From NCBI RefSeq assembly GCF_012932375.1, contig NZ_JAAIIG010000002.1, positions 62,001 to 126,000 of the forward strand: a stretch of 64,000 nt of DNA, read 5' to 3'. The stretch is from Bifidobacterium olomucense. Lineage in GTDB: Bacteria; Actinomycetota; Actinomycetes; Actinomycetales; Bifidobacteriaceae. The translations under genes were made by a program, and so were the position numbers. Positions 1 to 9,559 of the stretch are shown here, piece after piece; position 1 is the stretch's first letter; each line of letters begins with the position of its first letter. The notes beneath the pieces were generated by a model. That model did no database searches and had not been told where the DNA came from. It saw only the letters and a list, made by a program, of their open reading frames with translations.

Positions 1-156
1 GGCCTTCTCCCCCTGTTCCTCGGCCTCACGGAATAACCCGGACCACCCGCGCCCGTTCCCTCATTCTCTTCATCAGGGTTCCAGACCACCCGCGCCCGCC
101 TCGGTCTTCTCCGCCTGGTACTTCCTGTCATCGGAAGAATCAGGACCACCCGCGCG
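1..156. repeat. three right-half boundary repeats
   Basis: Three right-half copies of the boundary repeat lie at about 38-51, 82-95 and 141-155; the second has AGACC in place of GGACC. Bases 1-55 closely resemble 29231-29285, so the similarity extends beyond the 14-bp core. No coding region is seen here. Confidence 0.85.
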
Positions 157-204
157 TCTCCCCTCATGCTTCCGCGTCGCCGTTCAATCCTGCCCGGATC
201 GCGA

Positions 205-341
205 GCGGGGCCGGTGCCTGCTGGTGGTTGGCCAGTGGCACCGGCCCCGCTGGGGTGTTGGGAGGATGGGCTTGGTGGGAAGGAACCTGCGGCCGTGGTC
301 CCGCGTGGGGTTCACCGCTTGGCCGCTGACCAGCGAATATC
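205..341 (-). ncRNA. small RNA candidate with strong terminator hairpin
   Basis: A GATATT box (complement of 336-341) is followed about 90 nt later by a stem of GGGGCCGGTGCC pairing with GGCACCGGCCCC (207-246). No convincing ORF lies between them. This promoter-hairpin pair without a gene recurs at 6936, 31567, 35959 and 38274. It could instead be the remnant of a cassette that lost its gene. Confidence 0.4.
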
Positions 342-499
342 TCCAGCCGGGAACCAACCCGTTCAGCCCACACTCAGGAACCGGCACCCCGATCATCACC
401 ACGGCCAGGCGGTCACGGCCGAACCTGATAAGCGGCTGGGAACCACGGACACCGAGGAGGGCTGGAAGGGGAACCCGAAGAAGAAGACGAGGGATGGCG

Positions 500-574
500 C
501 GGGTGGTCCTGAATCTCCGGAGTGCCGCGGGCGGGGCGGAGGAAGGAGATGAAGTGGCGCGGGTGGTCCGGGAT
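500..574. repeat. two left-half boundary repeats
   Basis: One half copy ends in the TGAAT variant (about 500-513) and one in the GGGAT variant (about 559-573). They lie just beyond the terminator of the giant adhesin gene. Neither has a right-hand partner nearby. Confidence 0.85.
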
Positions 575-588
575 TATCGTCTTGGAAT

Positions 589-632
589 GGGGAAGCCCCC
601 GGTGCCGGCGTTGCCGGTCCGGGGGCTTCCCT
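589..632 (-). terminator. terminator hairpin of the giant adhesin gene
   Basis: GGGAAGCCCCCGG pairs with CCGGGGGCTTCC around a 15-base loop, about 20 bases beyond the stop codon at 652. The stem is symmetrical and could act on both strands. Confidence 0.75.
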
Positions 633-651
633 TGTGGATTGTGTCTGTGTG

Positions 652-3600
652 TTACTTGCCGCTGTTGGTTGTGGTGGGCTTGCTGAGCTTGTTCGCGGCC
701 CGGTAGAGCATCGTCGTGGTCACCGCCGCTCCCGCGAGCAGGAGGAGGATGACGCCGCCGGTCTGGGCGAGCACGCGGATCGGTGTCGCGGTCGGTGCCT
801 TGACCCAGTGGGCGTAGATGGTGACGTCCTTCGTGACGGGCTTCGTGTAGTCGTACTTGGTGGTGTACGTGGTGTCGGTGTACCAGCCGTCGAACGTGTA
901 GCCGGCCTTGTTGTTCTCCTCGGCCGTGGGGTCGGGGTCGGGCTGGGTCGCCCGGTGGCCGTCGATGACGCTCTGGTCGGGGATGGTGCCGTTCGCGTTC
1001 GTGACCTCGTGCTCCGTCTTGTTCTCGTCATCGTCGTTCACCTGGCGGTGCTTGACGGTGTGGAGGACGAGGCACTCGTCGGGCAGGTTGACCTTCACGG
1101 TGCTTCCGTCCGGGTTGACGAGCCATGCGCCCTGCTTCGAGTAGACGAGGCCGCCCCGGTCGCTGGCGTTGGGGCTGCTGACCCCGCCCGCGACGGTGAG
1201 CCGTCCGCTCGTGCCGGTGATGGCGGTGCCGCGGGTGTCGCTCCGCAGCACCCATGCGCCGCTCTTGCCGGTGACGATGGCGCCCGCGATGGTCTTGCCG
1301 TCGCTGGTGGTGCCGTTGTCCCACGGCATGTCGCCCTCACCGCTGGTGAGCTCGCCGCTGAGGCCGCTGATGCCCCTGACGCTGCCCATGAGGTTCGTGT
1401 CGTTGTACGGCAGGCCGCTGACGAAGTAGCCTCCATAAACGGTGTTCACGCCCATGTCGTAGCGCGGGTACACGCCGTACAGGCCGGTGATGGTGGACCA
1501 GTACGGGAAGCCGTCGGAGCTGACGTTGCTGGTCGCCCCGTTCTTCGTGTTGACGTACCAGAGGGTCTTGTCCTTCGCGAGGGCGATGCCGTAGTTGTGG
1601 TCGTCATCGATGTAGCCGGCCCCGGCGGTGAGGTAGTCGCCGCCGTCCATGCCGTTGACCTTCGTGGTGGCGCCGGTCGCGTCCATCGTCCATACCCCGT
1701 CGTCACCGTAGACGAGGCTGATGCCCGCCTTGCTGAGCGGGTACGGGCCCGAGCCGCGGATGGCGCCCGTGGTGCCCTTGGCCTGGGTCACGGTGCCATC
1801 CCCCGCGACGAGCCACGCGCCCTTCGTGGTGCTGACGACCCAGCCGCTGGTGGTGATGTCGGCCGGGTAGGAGTTCGTCAGGAGGCTGTACAGGTTGTCG
1901 CTGTAGTCGGTGCCGTTCACGTTCGTGATGTCACCGGTCGGACCGCTGACCTTCGTGGCCTTGCCGCCCTTGATGAGGTAGGCGTCGCTCTTCGTGGCGA
2001 CGAGAACCCCGTCGGTGAGCGGGCGCTCGCCGCTGACGCGCGTGGCGTTCTGGATGTCGGTGCCGTTGGCCTTGATTCGTGTGGCCTTCGCGTCCTTCGT
2101 GACGGTCCATACGCCTTCGTCGGTGACGATGACGCTGCCGCTGTCCTTGAGTGGTTCGGAGCCGATGACCTGCCTGACGGTGCCGGTGATGCCGGTGACC
2201 TCGTCGACGCTTCCGTCCTTGTGTGCGAGCCAGACGCGGTTCATCGTGGCGATGATGCTGCCGCCGTCACCGAGCGGCGAGTCGCCGTAGGCGCTCGTGA
2301 CGATGGGCGAGCAGTCCTTCGGCTCGTCGGGGATGACGGTCTGCCAGTTCGCGTACAGGTCCGTGTCATCGGTGACCTTCGTGTTGAAGTCCCACTTGCG
2401 GCAGCCGCTCCGGCAGGTGTACCAGCCGAGGAACTCGTAGGTGTCGTCGCGCTTCGGGTCCGGGTCGGGCTGGGTGGCGGGCGTGTTCCACGGGACGACC
2501 TGGTCGGGGATGTTCTCCTTGCCGTTCGTGCCGTCGAACTTCTTGCCGTCGTCATCGAAGAACCTCACGCGGTACGTGCCCTCGCTGTACTGGGCGTAGA
2601 GCGTGGTGTCGCCGGTGACTGGCGTGGTGAAGTCGTACCTGGACTCCTTGCCGGTCTTCGGGTCCTTGCCGTCCTTGTCGAGGGACCAGTAGAGGAACTT
2701 GTCGAGCTTGTCCTCGTAGCCGGTCGGGACGTTCGGGTCCGGGTTCGGCTGCGTGGCGGTGGCGCCCTTCTTGACGAGCTCGTCGGGTATCTCGGAGGTG
2801 ACCTTGTCCTTCGTGTTGTAGGTCTTCAGGTCCTTGTCCGTGGAGTCCTCGTGCCAGCGGTACTTGACTGTGGCGCACTCGCTGGGGAACTGGATGCGGA
2901 TGGTGGTCGCGTCCGGCTTGACGAGCCAGGCGCCCCTCGTGGAGTAGACGAGGCCGCCCCGGCCCTCGGCCCTCGGGGCCGAGATGCCGCGCGCGACGGT
3001 GAGGCGTCCCTCGGTGGTGGTGATGGGGCGCGCCTGGCCGTTGTTGGGCGCGGTCACGTTCCAGGAGCCGTCCACGACCCACGAACCCGCGGGGCCGGTG
3101 ATGATGCTGCCGCCGTACTTGACGCCGGCCGGGGAGGTGCCCTCCTCGCCGGGCAGGCTGCCCTCGGCGCTGGTGATGGGGCCCTTCGTGCCGTTCACGC
3201 GGTACGCGGTGTTGTCGTTGCCGTCGATGATCCACGCGCCGTCCTTGCCGTAGATGAGCGAGGCTGCGAGCGGGCTGGTGCCGGTCGCGCCGGTGAGCTC
3301 GCCCTGGAGCTTCTGGACCTTCGCCGTGGTGTTCGCCTCCGGGTCGATGATGTAGGCGTCCGTGTCGTCGTACACGAGGAACCCGTAGTCATGCGCGTTC
3401 ACGTAGCCGCTGCCGGTGACCTTGTAGTCCCCGTTGCCGGGCACGTTGGTCTTCGTGGCGTTGCCCTTCGCGTCGATGAGCCACACGCCGTCCGGACCGT
3501 AGGCGATGCTGATGGCGTCGCTGGTCAGCGGGAAGTCGCCCGCGCCGGTTATCGAACCGGTGGTGCCGGTGACCTTCGTCTCCTTGCCGTTCGCGTCCAC

Positions 3601-6474
3601 GAGCCAGACGCCGGTCGTGGTGGTGAGCATGTAGCCGTGCGCGTAGTGTTCGTAGTCGTCGCTCACGTTGTGCATGTCGTTGCCGCCGGTGACGTTCGTG
3701 ATGGTGCCGGTGTATCCGGTCACCTCGATGGGGTCGCCGATGGTCATGCCGCCGTCCGCGCTCTTCAGGACGTACGCCTTGTTCGCGTCCGTGTAGAGGA
3801 GCACGCCGTAGTCGAGCGGGTTGTCGCCCGCGACGCCCTTCACGCCGGTGATGGACTTGCCGTCCACGGTCACCTCCGCGCTGGTCTTCTCGTACTGCTT
3901 CTCCGCGCCGTACAGGCCGCTGGCGGACCACACGCCCTTGTCGGTGATGACGAGGACGCCGCCGCTGTTCAGCGGGTTGTGGCCGATGACGTTCTCCACG
4001 GTGCCCTTGAACCCGGTCACCTCGTGCGCGAGGGTGCCGTCGCCGTTCACGAGCCAGACGCGGTTCTTCGAGGCCACGACGCTGCCGGTGCCGTCCCCGA
4101 GCGGGCTGTTGGCGGCCCCGTCGATGATGACGGGCGCGCAGTCCGAGGGGGCGTCGTTGATGGCGTCGACCCAGTGGGCGTAGAGCGTGAGGTTCTGCTT
4201 GACGGGCGTGGTGAAGTCGTACTTCGAGCCGCCGCTCGCCTTCGTCCACCAGCCGTCGAACACCTTGCCGGTACGCCCGTCGTTCGGGTTCACCGGGTCC
4301 GTGGTCGGGCGCTTCGCCGTGTCGTGGTCGGCGTCCTGCGGGTCGAGCACCTGGTCCTTGATGGTCGGGTTGCCGTTCTTGCCTTCGAAGTTCGTGCCGT
4401 CGTCATCCACGAACCGGACCCTGACGAGCGGGTTCGCGATGGTGACGGTGTACGTGATCTGGTTCACGGTGCACAGGATGCTGTGCGGCTTCGTGGCGGT
4501 GGAGGGGTCGTTGCACTCCGCAGGCGTGGTGGCGGGCTTCGGCCAGCCGCTGGCGCCAGCCGGGTCGAGGTTCATCGGGATGAACTTGAATCCGGTGGAG
4601 CCCGCGGGGACCTTGAACGTGGCGGTCTTCGGGTCGAACGTGATGGTGCTCTCACCACTGGTGGAGAGGTCCGTCCTCGTACCCGACCAGTCGTCGCACA
4701 TCCAGGAACCGCCGTTGTTGCTGGAGCAGGAGTAGTTGCCGAGCACCCACTGCGTGTTCTCGTCGCCGAGGATGGAGGCGTTCGTGCCGGACCCGTCATG
4801 GTTCCGGTAGGTGATGAGGTCCTCCAGCTTCAGCGTGTAGAAGCCGTTCTCGTCCACGTCCTTCAGGCCGGGGTCGATGGTCTTGCTCGGGTACTGCAGC
4901 TGCAGGCCGCCCCGAACCTGCCAGGTCTTCGAACCGGCGCCGCCCACGACGAAGTCGCGGAGGTCGTTCGCCTCGATGAAGCCGTGCGGGGACATGTTGC
5001 CCTGCTGCGGGTACGCGCCCTTCAGGAGCGGGTTCTGCGAGAAGTCTATCTTCGTCAGGTCGTTGCCGGAGACGTCGAGGTACTTCAGCTTCGGGAGCTT
5101 GGTCACGTCGATGTAGTTGTCCGGCCACGGGCCCGAGTCGTTCGCGAGGAGCACCTCAAGGTTCGGGTTGTTCGTGAAGTCGTACTGGGCGACATTATTG
5201 GAGCCGTTCCAGTTCCGCTCGATGTCGGCCCTCGTCAACGCGGGGTTCTTCGACAGGTCGAAGATCCTCGTGCCGGTGCGCCCCACGGCGAGCCGCTCCA
5301 GCTTCGTGTTCTTCGAAGTGTCCCACAGGTTCGTCCACGGCTTGGTGGACGTGTCCGTGCCGACGCAAGTCTGATGCAGACTAAGCACCTTCAACTCCGG
5401 GTTCTGCGACGTGTCGAGCTTCGTGTTCAGGCCGGCGCAACCGTTCACGAGGTTCATCGACGCGTCGAAGAACTCCAGCTTCGGGTTCTTCGTCAGGTCG
5501 ATGCTATGCAGGTCGCTGTTGCCGCTGATGTTCAGATGCACGAGCTCCGGGTTATGCGTCACGTCCAGCGAAGCAAGATCCGAGACGCTGTTGCCGGAAC
5601 CATCCATGCTGATGTCGCCGCTCGCGTTCTCGCCGTCCCAGTTCTCGTCATCCCACTTGTAGTGGCCGCCGTTCGAGGCGCCGAGCCACTGCAGCGCCGG
5701 GTTGTTCGACACGTCGAGCGTGGTGAGCTCTCTGTTCGACCCGACGTACAGGGTCTTCAGGTTCTTCAGCCCGGAGATGACGATGTCACTGCCCGGACCA
5801 CCCACGGAGTGGAGGTTATCCACGCCGGTAACGTCAAGCGTCTCCAGCAGCGGGTTCGCCGACAGGTCGGACAGCTTGAACGGCATCTCCCCGCTATGCG
5901 ACGAGTTCAACTGCCTCGACTCGCTCAGGTCGAGGTACTTCAGCTTCGGGTTATGAGACAAGTCGATCGTCGCCGGGTCCTTGTCGTACCAGGTGTCGAA
6001 GTGCACCACCAGCTCCTCAAGGTTCGGGTTCTTCGAGAAGTCGAACTTCGTGTTCGTCGGGGTGTAATCCCCCACCTGGTACGGGCCGTAGCGGAACGAG
6101 ACCAGCTGGTCCCCCACCTCGCTCGTATCCACCTTCGCCCCGTAGTAGGTCCAATTGTGCGGCGTGGCGATCGAGACCTTCCGGATCGCGACGCCCTTCA
6201 CGGTCCTCGGGACCTTGAACACGTCTGGGCTGTTCAGCCAGTAATCAGCGCATTGATGGTCCTTGCCGTTATCATCCGTAAGCCAATTCTTCACGCCCGT
6301 AAGCGTTCCATCCGCGGTCACCACATAGCAATCATCGGCGGTAACGCCATCGGCGCTCGCGTTACGCAGGAGCGCCATCGTCATAGCCCCGCCGCCGGCG
6401 ACCGCCGCGACGAGGAGCAGGATGAGCCACCAGCCGACGAACCGGCGGCGACCCATGGTCAATCGAGACCACAT
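652..6474 (-). CDS. giant LAQTG-anchored surface adhesin
   Basis: About 1,940 residues, predicted to be secreted and attached covalently to the cell wall. A hydrophobic N-terminal segment (WWLILLLVAAVAGG) follows a basic stretch. About 500 residues of degenerate leucine-rich-like repeats follow, with many copies of a LSxNPxLxxLDVSG pattern. Then come several Listeria-Bacteroides (InlB B-type) repeats, recognised by FxGWYT...KYDFTTPVTxxxTLYAHW-like strings. Two copies of a ~400-residue block of short SPLGDG...NRVWL...GVW units look like beta-propeller or stalk repeats. The C-terminus has LAQTGG, a hydrophobic span and a short polar tail, the classic sortase substrate layout. The start at 6474 (MWSRLTMGRRR) suits the AAGGA site; 6480 is an alternative. 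Ligand unknown; adhesion is inferred from the repeat types. Confidence 0.9.
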   Translation of the reverse strand: MWSRLTMGRRRFVGWWLILLLVAAVAGGGAMTMALLRNASADGVTADDCYVVTADGTLTGVKNWLTDDNGKDHQCADYWLNSPDVFKVPRTVKGVAIRKVSIATPHNWTYYGAKVDTSEVGDQLVSFRYGPYQVGDYTPTNTKFDFSKNPNLEELVVHFDTWYDKDPATIDLSHNPKLKYLDLSESRQLNSSHSGEMPFKLSDLSANPLLETLDVTGVDNLHSVGGPGSDIVISGLKNLKTLYVGSNRELTTLDVSNNPALQWLGASNGGHYKWDDENWDGENASGDISMDGSGNSVSDLASLDVTHNPELVHLNISGNSDLHSIDLTKNPKLEFFDASMNLVNGCAGLNTKLDTSQNPELKVLSLHQTCVGTDTSTKPWTNLWDTSKNTKLERLAVGRTGTRIFDLSKNPALTRADIERNWNGSNNVAQYDFTNNPNLEVLLANDSGPWPDNYIDVTKLPKLKYLDVSGNDLTKIDFSQNPLLKGAYPQQGNMSPHGFIEANDLRDFVVGGAGSKTWQVRGGLQLQYPSKTIDPGLKDVDENGFYTLKLEDLITYRNHDGSGTNASILGDENTQWVLGNYSCSSNNGGSWMCDDWSGTRTDLSTSGESTITFDPKTATFKVPAGSTGFKFIPMNLDPAGASGWPKPATTPAECNDPSTATKPHSILCTVNQITYTVTIANPLVRVRFVDDDGTNFEGKNGNPTIKDQVLDPQDADHDTAKRPTTDPVNPNDGRTGKVFDGWWTKASGGSKYDFTTPVKQNLTLYAHWVDAINDAPSDCAPVIIDGAANSPLGDGTGSVVASKNRVWLVNGDGTLAHEVTGFKGTVENVIGHNPLNSGGVLVITDKGVWSASGLYGAEKQYEKTSAEVTVDGKSITGVKGVAGDNPLDYGVLLYTDANKAYVLKSADGGMTIGDPIEVTGYTGTITNVTGGNDMHNVSDDYEHYAHGYMLTTTTGVWLVDANGKETKVTGTTGSITGAGDFPLTSDAISIAYGPDGVWLIDAKGNATKTNVPGNGDYKVTGSGYVNAHDYGFLVYDDTDAYIIDPEANTTAKVQKLQGELTGATGTSPLAASLIYGKDGAWIIDGNDNTAYRVNGTKGPITSAEGSLPGEEGTSPAGVKYGGSIITGPAGSWVVDGSWNVTAPNNGQARPITTTEGRLTVARGISAPRAEGRGGLVYSTRGAWLVKPDATTIRIQFPSECATVKYRWHEDSTDKDLKTYNTKDKVTSEIPDELVKKGATATQPNPDPNVPTGYEDKLDKFLYWSLDKDGKDPKTGKESRYDFTTPVTGDTTLYAQYSEGTYRVRFFDDDGKKFDGTNGKENIPDQVVPWNTPATQPDPDPKRDDTYEFLGWYTCRSGCRKWDFNTKVTDDTDLYANWQTVIPDEPKDCSPIVTSAYGDSPLGDGGSIIATMNRVWLAHKDGSVDEVTGITGTVRQVIGSEPLKDSGSVIVTDEGVWTVTKDAKATRIKANGTDIQNATRVSGERPLTDGVLVATKSDAYLIKGGKATKVSGPTGDITNVNGTDYSDNLYSLLTNSYPADITTSGWVVSTTKGAWLVAGDGTVTQAKGTTGAIRGSGPYPLSKAGISLVYGDDGVWTMDATGATTKVNGMDGGDYLTAGAGYIDDDHNYGIALAKDKTLWYVNTKNGATSNVSSDGFPYWSTITGLYGVYPRYDMGVNTVYGGYFVSGLPYNDTNLMGSVRGISGLSGELTSGEGDMPWDNGTTSDGKTIAGAIVTGKSGAWVLRSDTRGTAITGTSGRLTVAGGVSSPNASDRGGLVYSKQGAWLVNPDGSTVKVNLPDECLVLHTVKHRQVNDDDENKTEHEVTNANGTIPDQSVIDGHRATQPDPDPTAEENNKAGYTFDGWYTDTTYTTKYDYTKPVTKDVTIYAHWVKAPTATPIRVLAQTGGVILLLLAGAAVTTTMLYRAANKLSKPTTTNSGK

Positions 6475-6645
6475 AGCCATGTCCTTCCAACAATCCAAGC
6501 GGCCCAACGATGCCCAACGCCCGCCGATACGGGGCGAAGGCCAACGGACCGCCAACCCAACAACCAAGTAGGGAATATCCCGGCCCCCGTGGCGCACGCC
6601 ACGATGAGCCAATCCCCCACCAGCACCATGTATCTAACCGGCGAA
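6475..6645 (-). promoter_or_regulatory. adhesin promoter region with both box types
   Basis: Reading leftward, GCCGGTTAGATAC (complement of 6630-6642) is followed 50 nt later by GGGATATTCCC (complement of 6572-6582), then GGAAGGA just before the start. This is one of few genes carrying both -10-like boxes, which suggests dual control. TSS not determined. Confidence 0.5.
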
Positions 6646-6726
6646 GCGCCGCCCGAGGGCAAGCGGAGGGAGGAACCACGGCTGGAGACCGGCAAGAACC
6701 AGCGGGAGGAACGAAGAAGCACGAAC

Positions 6727-6770
6727 GCGGGTGGTCCGGGTTGCTCTCGCGTTAATCCCGGACCACCCGC
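6727..6770. repeat. paired boundary repeat 1
   Basis: Perfect 14-bp arms around a 16-nt loop. It sits upstream of the adhesin gene. GAACGAAGAAGC lies to the left and TTCTTCTTC to the right. Confidence 0.95.
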
Positions 6771-6935
6771 GCCACGTCATTCTTCTTCATTCATTCCGCG
6801 CTCGTTCTTCGCTCCCTGACCGTTGGGTCGGGTTCCGTCTGTGCCGTGGTCCTGCTCGGCGACCGGGATGATCATCCCCGCCCGCGCCGCTTCATTGCTC
6901 CCTATCGGGGCTTGGTTCTCGTCGGTTCGGTCCTT

Positions 6936-6985
6936 GGCATGATGAGGCCCCTCCGGTCTTCTGCTGACCGGAGGGGCCTCATGCC
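6936..6985. terminator. long symmetrical hairpin
   Basis: Arms of about 22 bp close on a TTCTGCT loop. It could terminate transcription in either direction between the cassettes at 652 and 7559. Confidence 0.7.
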
Positions 6986-7223
6986 GGCGAATGGTCCGTG
7001 GGCCTTCGCGTGACCTGCGTCCTCCTGATTGGCGGGGTTCCCTCATTGGGACCGCCACGTCCTCAGGGCGCTTCCTGGGCTTCGACCGGCTGTCCTCCGT
7101 TCCCCACCTCGGTGGGGCGGTCGGACGATACTGCACATGCCTGGCCGGGCGGCGACGCCTCGCCGCGCTACCATGGTCCGGGTCACCGAACCAACTACTT
7201 GTTACGCGTGCCAATCGAATATC
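6936..7223 (-). ncRNA. structured RNA candidate, ~270 nt
   Basis: A GTGATATTCG box (complement of about 7216-7225) reads leftward for about 270 nt into a very long stem at 6936-6985 (GGCATGATGAGGCCCCTCC pairs with its complement). The interval holds further short stems but no ORF with a credible ribosome site. It may be a small RNA; an unrecognised short peptide cannot be excluded. Confidence 0.4.
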
Positions 7224-7275
7224 ACGCATTGGGCACTGACCACGCCCAACGGGAGGGGAGGCGCAGGGGACTAGC

Positions 7276-7319
7276 GCGGGTGGTCCGGGTTGTTCTCGCG
7301 GTAATCCCGGACCACCCGC
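7276..7319. repeat. paired boundary repeat 2
   Basis: Perfect arms, loop of 16 nt (TTGTTCTCGCGGTAAT). A right half of the TTCAGGACC type follows at about 7365-7380. Confidence 0.95.
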
Positions 7320-7442
7320 GTTGCTCTCCTTGGGCCTTCCCCTCCTGTTCCCCGACCCGCGAGGTTCAGGACCACCCGCGCCGCGTCCCCTCAATGTTCC
7401 TCCTTGGTGGGGGCGGGTTCTCGTCGTCGGTTCCCTGGCATG

Positions 7443-7484
7443 GCGAAGCCCCTCCGACCGTTGTGTGGTCTGGAGGGGCTTCGT
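7443..7484 (-). terminator. terminator of the 7559 gene
   Basis: GACGAAGCCCCTCCAGACC pairs with GGTCGGAGGGGCTTCGC about 75 bases beyond the stop codon. Confidence 0.75.
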
Positions 7485-7558
7485 CGTGTATGTTCGCCGT
7501 TCCGCGTTGCACCTATGCACCGGCGACGCTCATTGCCGCTGGCGTGGGGCCGAGCCGG

Positions 7559-8749
7559 TCAGTTGACCTTCGCGTAGTACACCTTCCCGTCGGGTCCGCA
7601 GGTCTGGACGTATGAGCCGCCGTCATCCACGCCGTAGGGCTTGCCGTCGATGTACTGTGCCTGCTGCCAAGCCCCGAGGCTGTGCTGCTGGCCGTTGATG
7701 GTGGCGCTGGACTGGCCCCACATCGCGGCGCCGCCGTTGCCGTTGTGTATCCCGTAGTACGTGGATCCGCCCGCCGTGTGGTACGCCTGCATCACGTCGG
7801 TACCGCTGCTGTCTATCGCGCCCTGGCACTGTCCTACCGAGTAGCAGTTCCCGCCAACGGTGTAGCCGTTGGAGCGGCGGGCCGAGTAGCCGCTGCCGGT
7901 GCCCGTGTATGAGCGTGCGCCGGACCCGTAGGAGCCGCCGCCGTAGCCTGAACCGTATGAGGAGCCGCTGTAGCTGCCGCTGCCCGACGTCTGGCGAGCT
8001 GCCGTCGCTTGCGCTGCTGCTCGCGCCGCCGCTTCCGCTTGTTCACGGGCGATGCGGTCCTGACGAGCCTTCACGGCGTCGTTCACCGGCTGGAGCTTGT
8101 CGGTGATGGTCTTCGCCTTCGCGTTGAGGCCGTTCACGTCACGGTCCTCCTCATACCCGTTCGCCGCGTTGATCGCGTTCCGCAGGTCCTCGCGCGTCTT
8201 ATTGTCGTCCACGTTCCCGTCACTCGACTTGAGGAGCGCGTCGCCCTTGTCGAGCGCGGCCTTCACCGCTTCACGCGCGTTGAGAATGTCACGCTCCGCC
8301 TTGCTCTTCTCCAGCTTCGGCGTGAGGTCCTTCAACTGTTCGACGTCCCGTCGGTTCGCGTCGGACTGCTCGTCCAGCTTCTCGGCGAGGGCGCGCTTCG
8401 CATCAGCCGTGTAGCCGGTCGTGTCGGGCCGCAGCACGTTCATGCTGAGCTGCTCCCGCGTGGCCTGCTCCACACCATCCATGCTCGATACGAGCTGAGC
8501 GTCCTGCTCCAGTACTTGGTCCTTCGTGTACCGGCCCGCGTCGTGACTCTTCATCGCCTGCCTAGCGAGTTGGCCATGCCAGGCCTGAGCCGATGCGATG
8601 GATGCGTCAAGCCGCGCATCAGCGTCGTGCATGTCCAGCGCCGAGGCGCCACCGGTCACGCACGCGACCGTGAGCACCGCACCAACTCCACCGGCAATGA
8701 GGGTACGAACGCGACGCGCCCCACTCCCAATCATCCTTGCCCTGCCCAT
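7559..8749 (-). CDS. secreted coiled-coil protein with sortase-like C-terminal domain
   Basis: About 396 residues. The N-terminus has a basic stretch and a hydrophobic segment ending in GGASALD, consistent with a signal peptide or anchor. Residues ~40-240 are Ala/Lys/Glu/Asp-rich heptads (coiled coil), followed by a Gly/Ser/Tyr-rich linker. The last ~100 residues contain CQGAID, a histidine in YYGIHNGNGGA and a cysteine in YVQTCG. That His/Cys order and spacing is sortase-like and is shared with the protein at 24574. The usual catalytic Arg after the Cys is not evident, so this may be a divergent or inactive fold. The start at 8749 is chosen for GGGGGATGGA just upstream; 8758 and 8734 are alternatives. 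Upstream boundary-repeat DNA happens to stay open but is not coding. Confidence 0.8.
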   Translation of the reverse strand: MGRARMIGSGARRVRTLIAGGVGAVLTVACVTGGASALDMHDADARLDASIASAQAWHGQLARQAMKSHDAGRYTKDQVLEQDAQLVSSMDGVEQATREQLSMNVLRPDTTGYTADAKRALAEKLDEQSDANRRDVEQLKDLTPKLEKSKAERDILNAREAVKAALDKGDALLKSSDGNVDDNKTREDLRNAINAANGYEEDRDVNGLNAKAKTITDKLQPVNDAVKARQDRIAREQAEAAARAAAQATAARQTSGSGSYSGSSYGSGYGGGSYGSGARSYTGTGSGYSARRSNGYTVGGNCYSVGQCQGAIDSSGTDVMQAYHTAGGSTYYGIHNGNGGAAMWGQSSATINGQQHSLGAWQQAQYIDGKPYGVDDGGSYVQTCGPDGKVYYAKVN

Positions 8750-8846
8750 TGATTCCATCCCCCGATACCCACGCCGATCGGTGCGCGGGTGAATAGGAAG
8801 GCCGCCGCCCCTGAACCACCGGCGACGGCACTCACAACACGACGGA

Positions 8847-8853
8847 CATATCC
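8847..8853 (-). promoter_or_regulatory. -10-like GGATATG box
   Basis: GGCCGGATATGTCC lies about 100 nt upstream of the start at 8749. A GGGGCGGCGGCC leader element sits between box and start. Confidence 0.45.
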
Positions 8854-9108
8854 GGCCACAACGGAGCCGGCCTGCACGCGCGGCATGGGAGAAGGGAATG
8901 CTACGCGACGCAGGCGGAGAATGGCGGGATGGATGGGAAGGCAAGGCGACAAGGCGGGGAGGGGCCAACGCGGATGGTCTTGAACCACTCGCAATCGGGC
9001 AGGAGGAGCAACTGGAGAAGGTGACGCCCGGCCCGACAGGCCCGAACCAATGGGACAGGGGCGCGGGTGGGGCGGAATCTCCCGAAGGGGAAGAAGGAAT
9101 GACGCGGC

Positions 9109-9150
9109 GCGGGTGGTCCGGAATGTTCACGTTAATCCCGGACCACCCGC
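9109..9150. repeat. paired boundary repeat 3
   Basis: The left arm ends CCGGAA rather than CCGGG. A GCGGGTGGGGCGGAA variant half lies at 9063-9076. Confidence 0.9.
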
Positions 9151-9190
9151 GTTGGTTCTTCTATCCCTTCGGCGAGTTCGGGGGCGTTCG

Positions 9191-9412
9191 TCACTTCGTG
9201 GGGATGCTCGCGGGGTCCGTCGTGATGGTGTCCACGAACTGCTTGTTGCCGGTGAGGAGGTCGGCTACCTGACCGATGGCCCAGACGAGCCAGTTCCAGC
9301 CGGCCTTGATCACCTCCACGGGGCTGCCGAAGATGCTGAGCAGGGCTACGCAGAGCCCAGCGATGAGGATGAATGCGGCGATGCGCTTCAACCAGTACAG
9401 GACACCGTCCAT
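9191..9412 (-). CDS. small single-span membrane protein
   Basis: 73 residues (MDGVLYWLKR...). One strong hydrophobic helix (IAAFILIAGLCVALLSIF) is followed by an amphipathic Trp-rich stretch and a polar tail. The start is fixed by GGGAGGGGAGGA eight bases upstream; the longer reading frame to 9496 runs back into the leader. Small membrane proteins of this shape occur in conjugation and phage lysis modules, but no family is recognised. It has its own GGGGATATGG box (complement of 9518-9527). Confidence 0.75.
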   Translation of the reverse strand: MDGVLYWLKRIAAFILIAGLCVALLSIFGSPVEVIKAGWNWLVWAIGQVADLLTGNKQFVDTITTDPASIPTK

Positions 9413-9517
9413 GTGGTCCTCCCCTCCCTTACCGGTCAGCCGACCCGGCTGCCCGGCTCTTGTTCTCATTGGTCGTTGGTTCGCCTGGCCCGTCACGGCG
9501 GGCGCGTCCCGGCTTCC

Positions 9518-9527
9518 CCATATCCCC
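9518..9527 (-). promoter_or_regulatory. -10-like GGATATG box
   Basis: GGGGATATGG lies about 105 nt upstream of the start at 9412 and just beyond the stop of the 9560 gene, supporting a separate transcript. Confidence 0.45.
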
Positions 9528-9559
9528 GTTGGGGCGTCGCTCCGGTGGGGGCGGTCGGG

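Noticed and set aside
634..6819. 2,061-codon open frame on the + strand opposite the adhesin gene
   Set aside because: It is the antisense shadow of a high-GC gene: composition is Val/Arg/Asp-rich without domains, whereas the - strand frame has a signal region, repeats and an LAQTG anchor.
6777..7520. 247-codon - strand frame between the adhesin and the 7559 gene
   Set aside because: It runs straight through a boundary repeat and a terminator, gives Arg/Pro-rich repeat peptides (NAGGPGLPREQPGPPA) and has no ribosome site.
7559..9130. Extended N-termini such as MNIPDHPRR on several frames
   Set aside because: These residues are translations of the boundary repeat. Downstream ATGs with Shine-Dalgarno sites are better starts.
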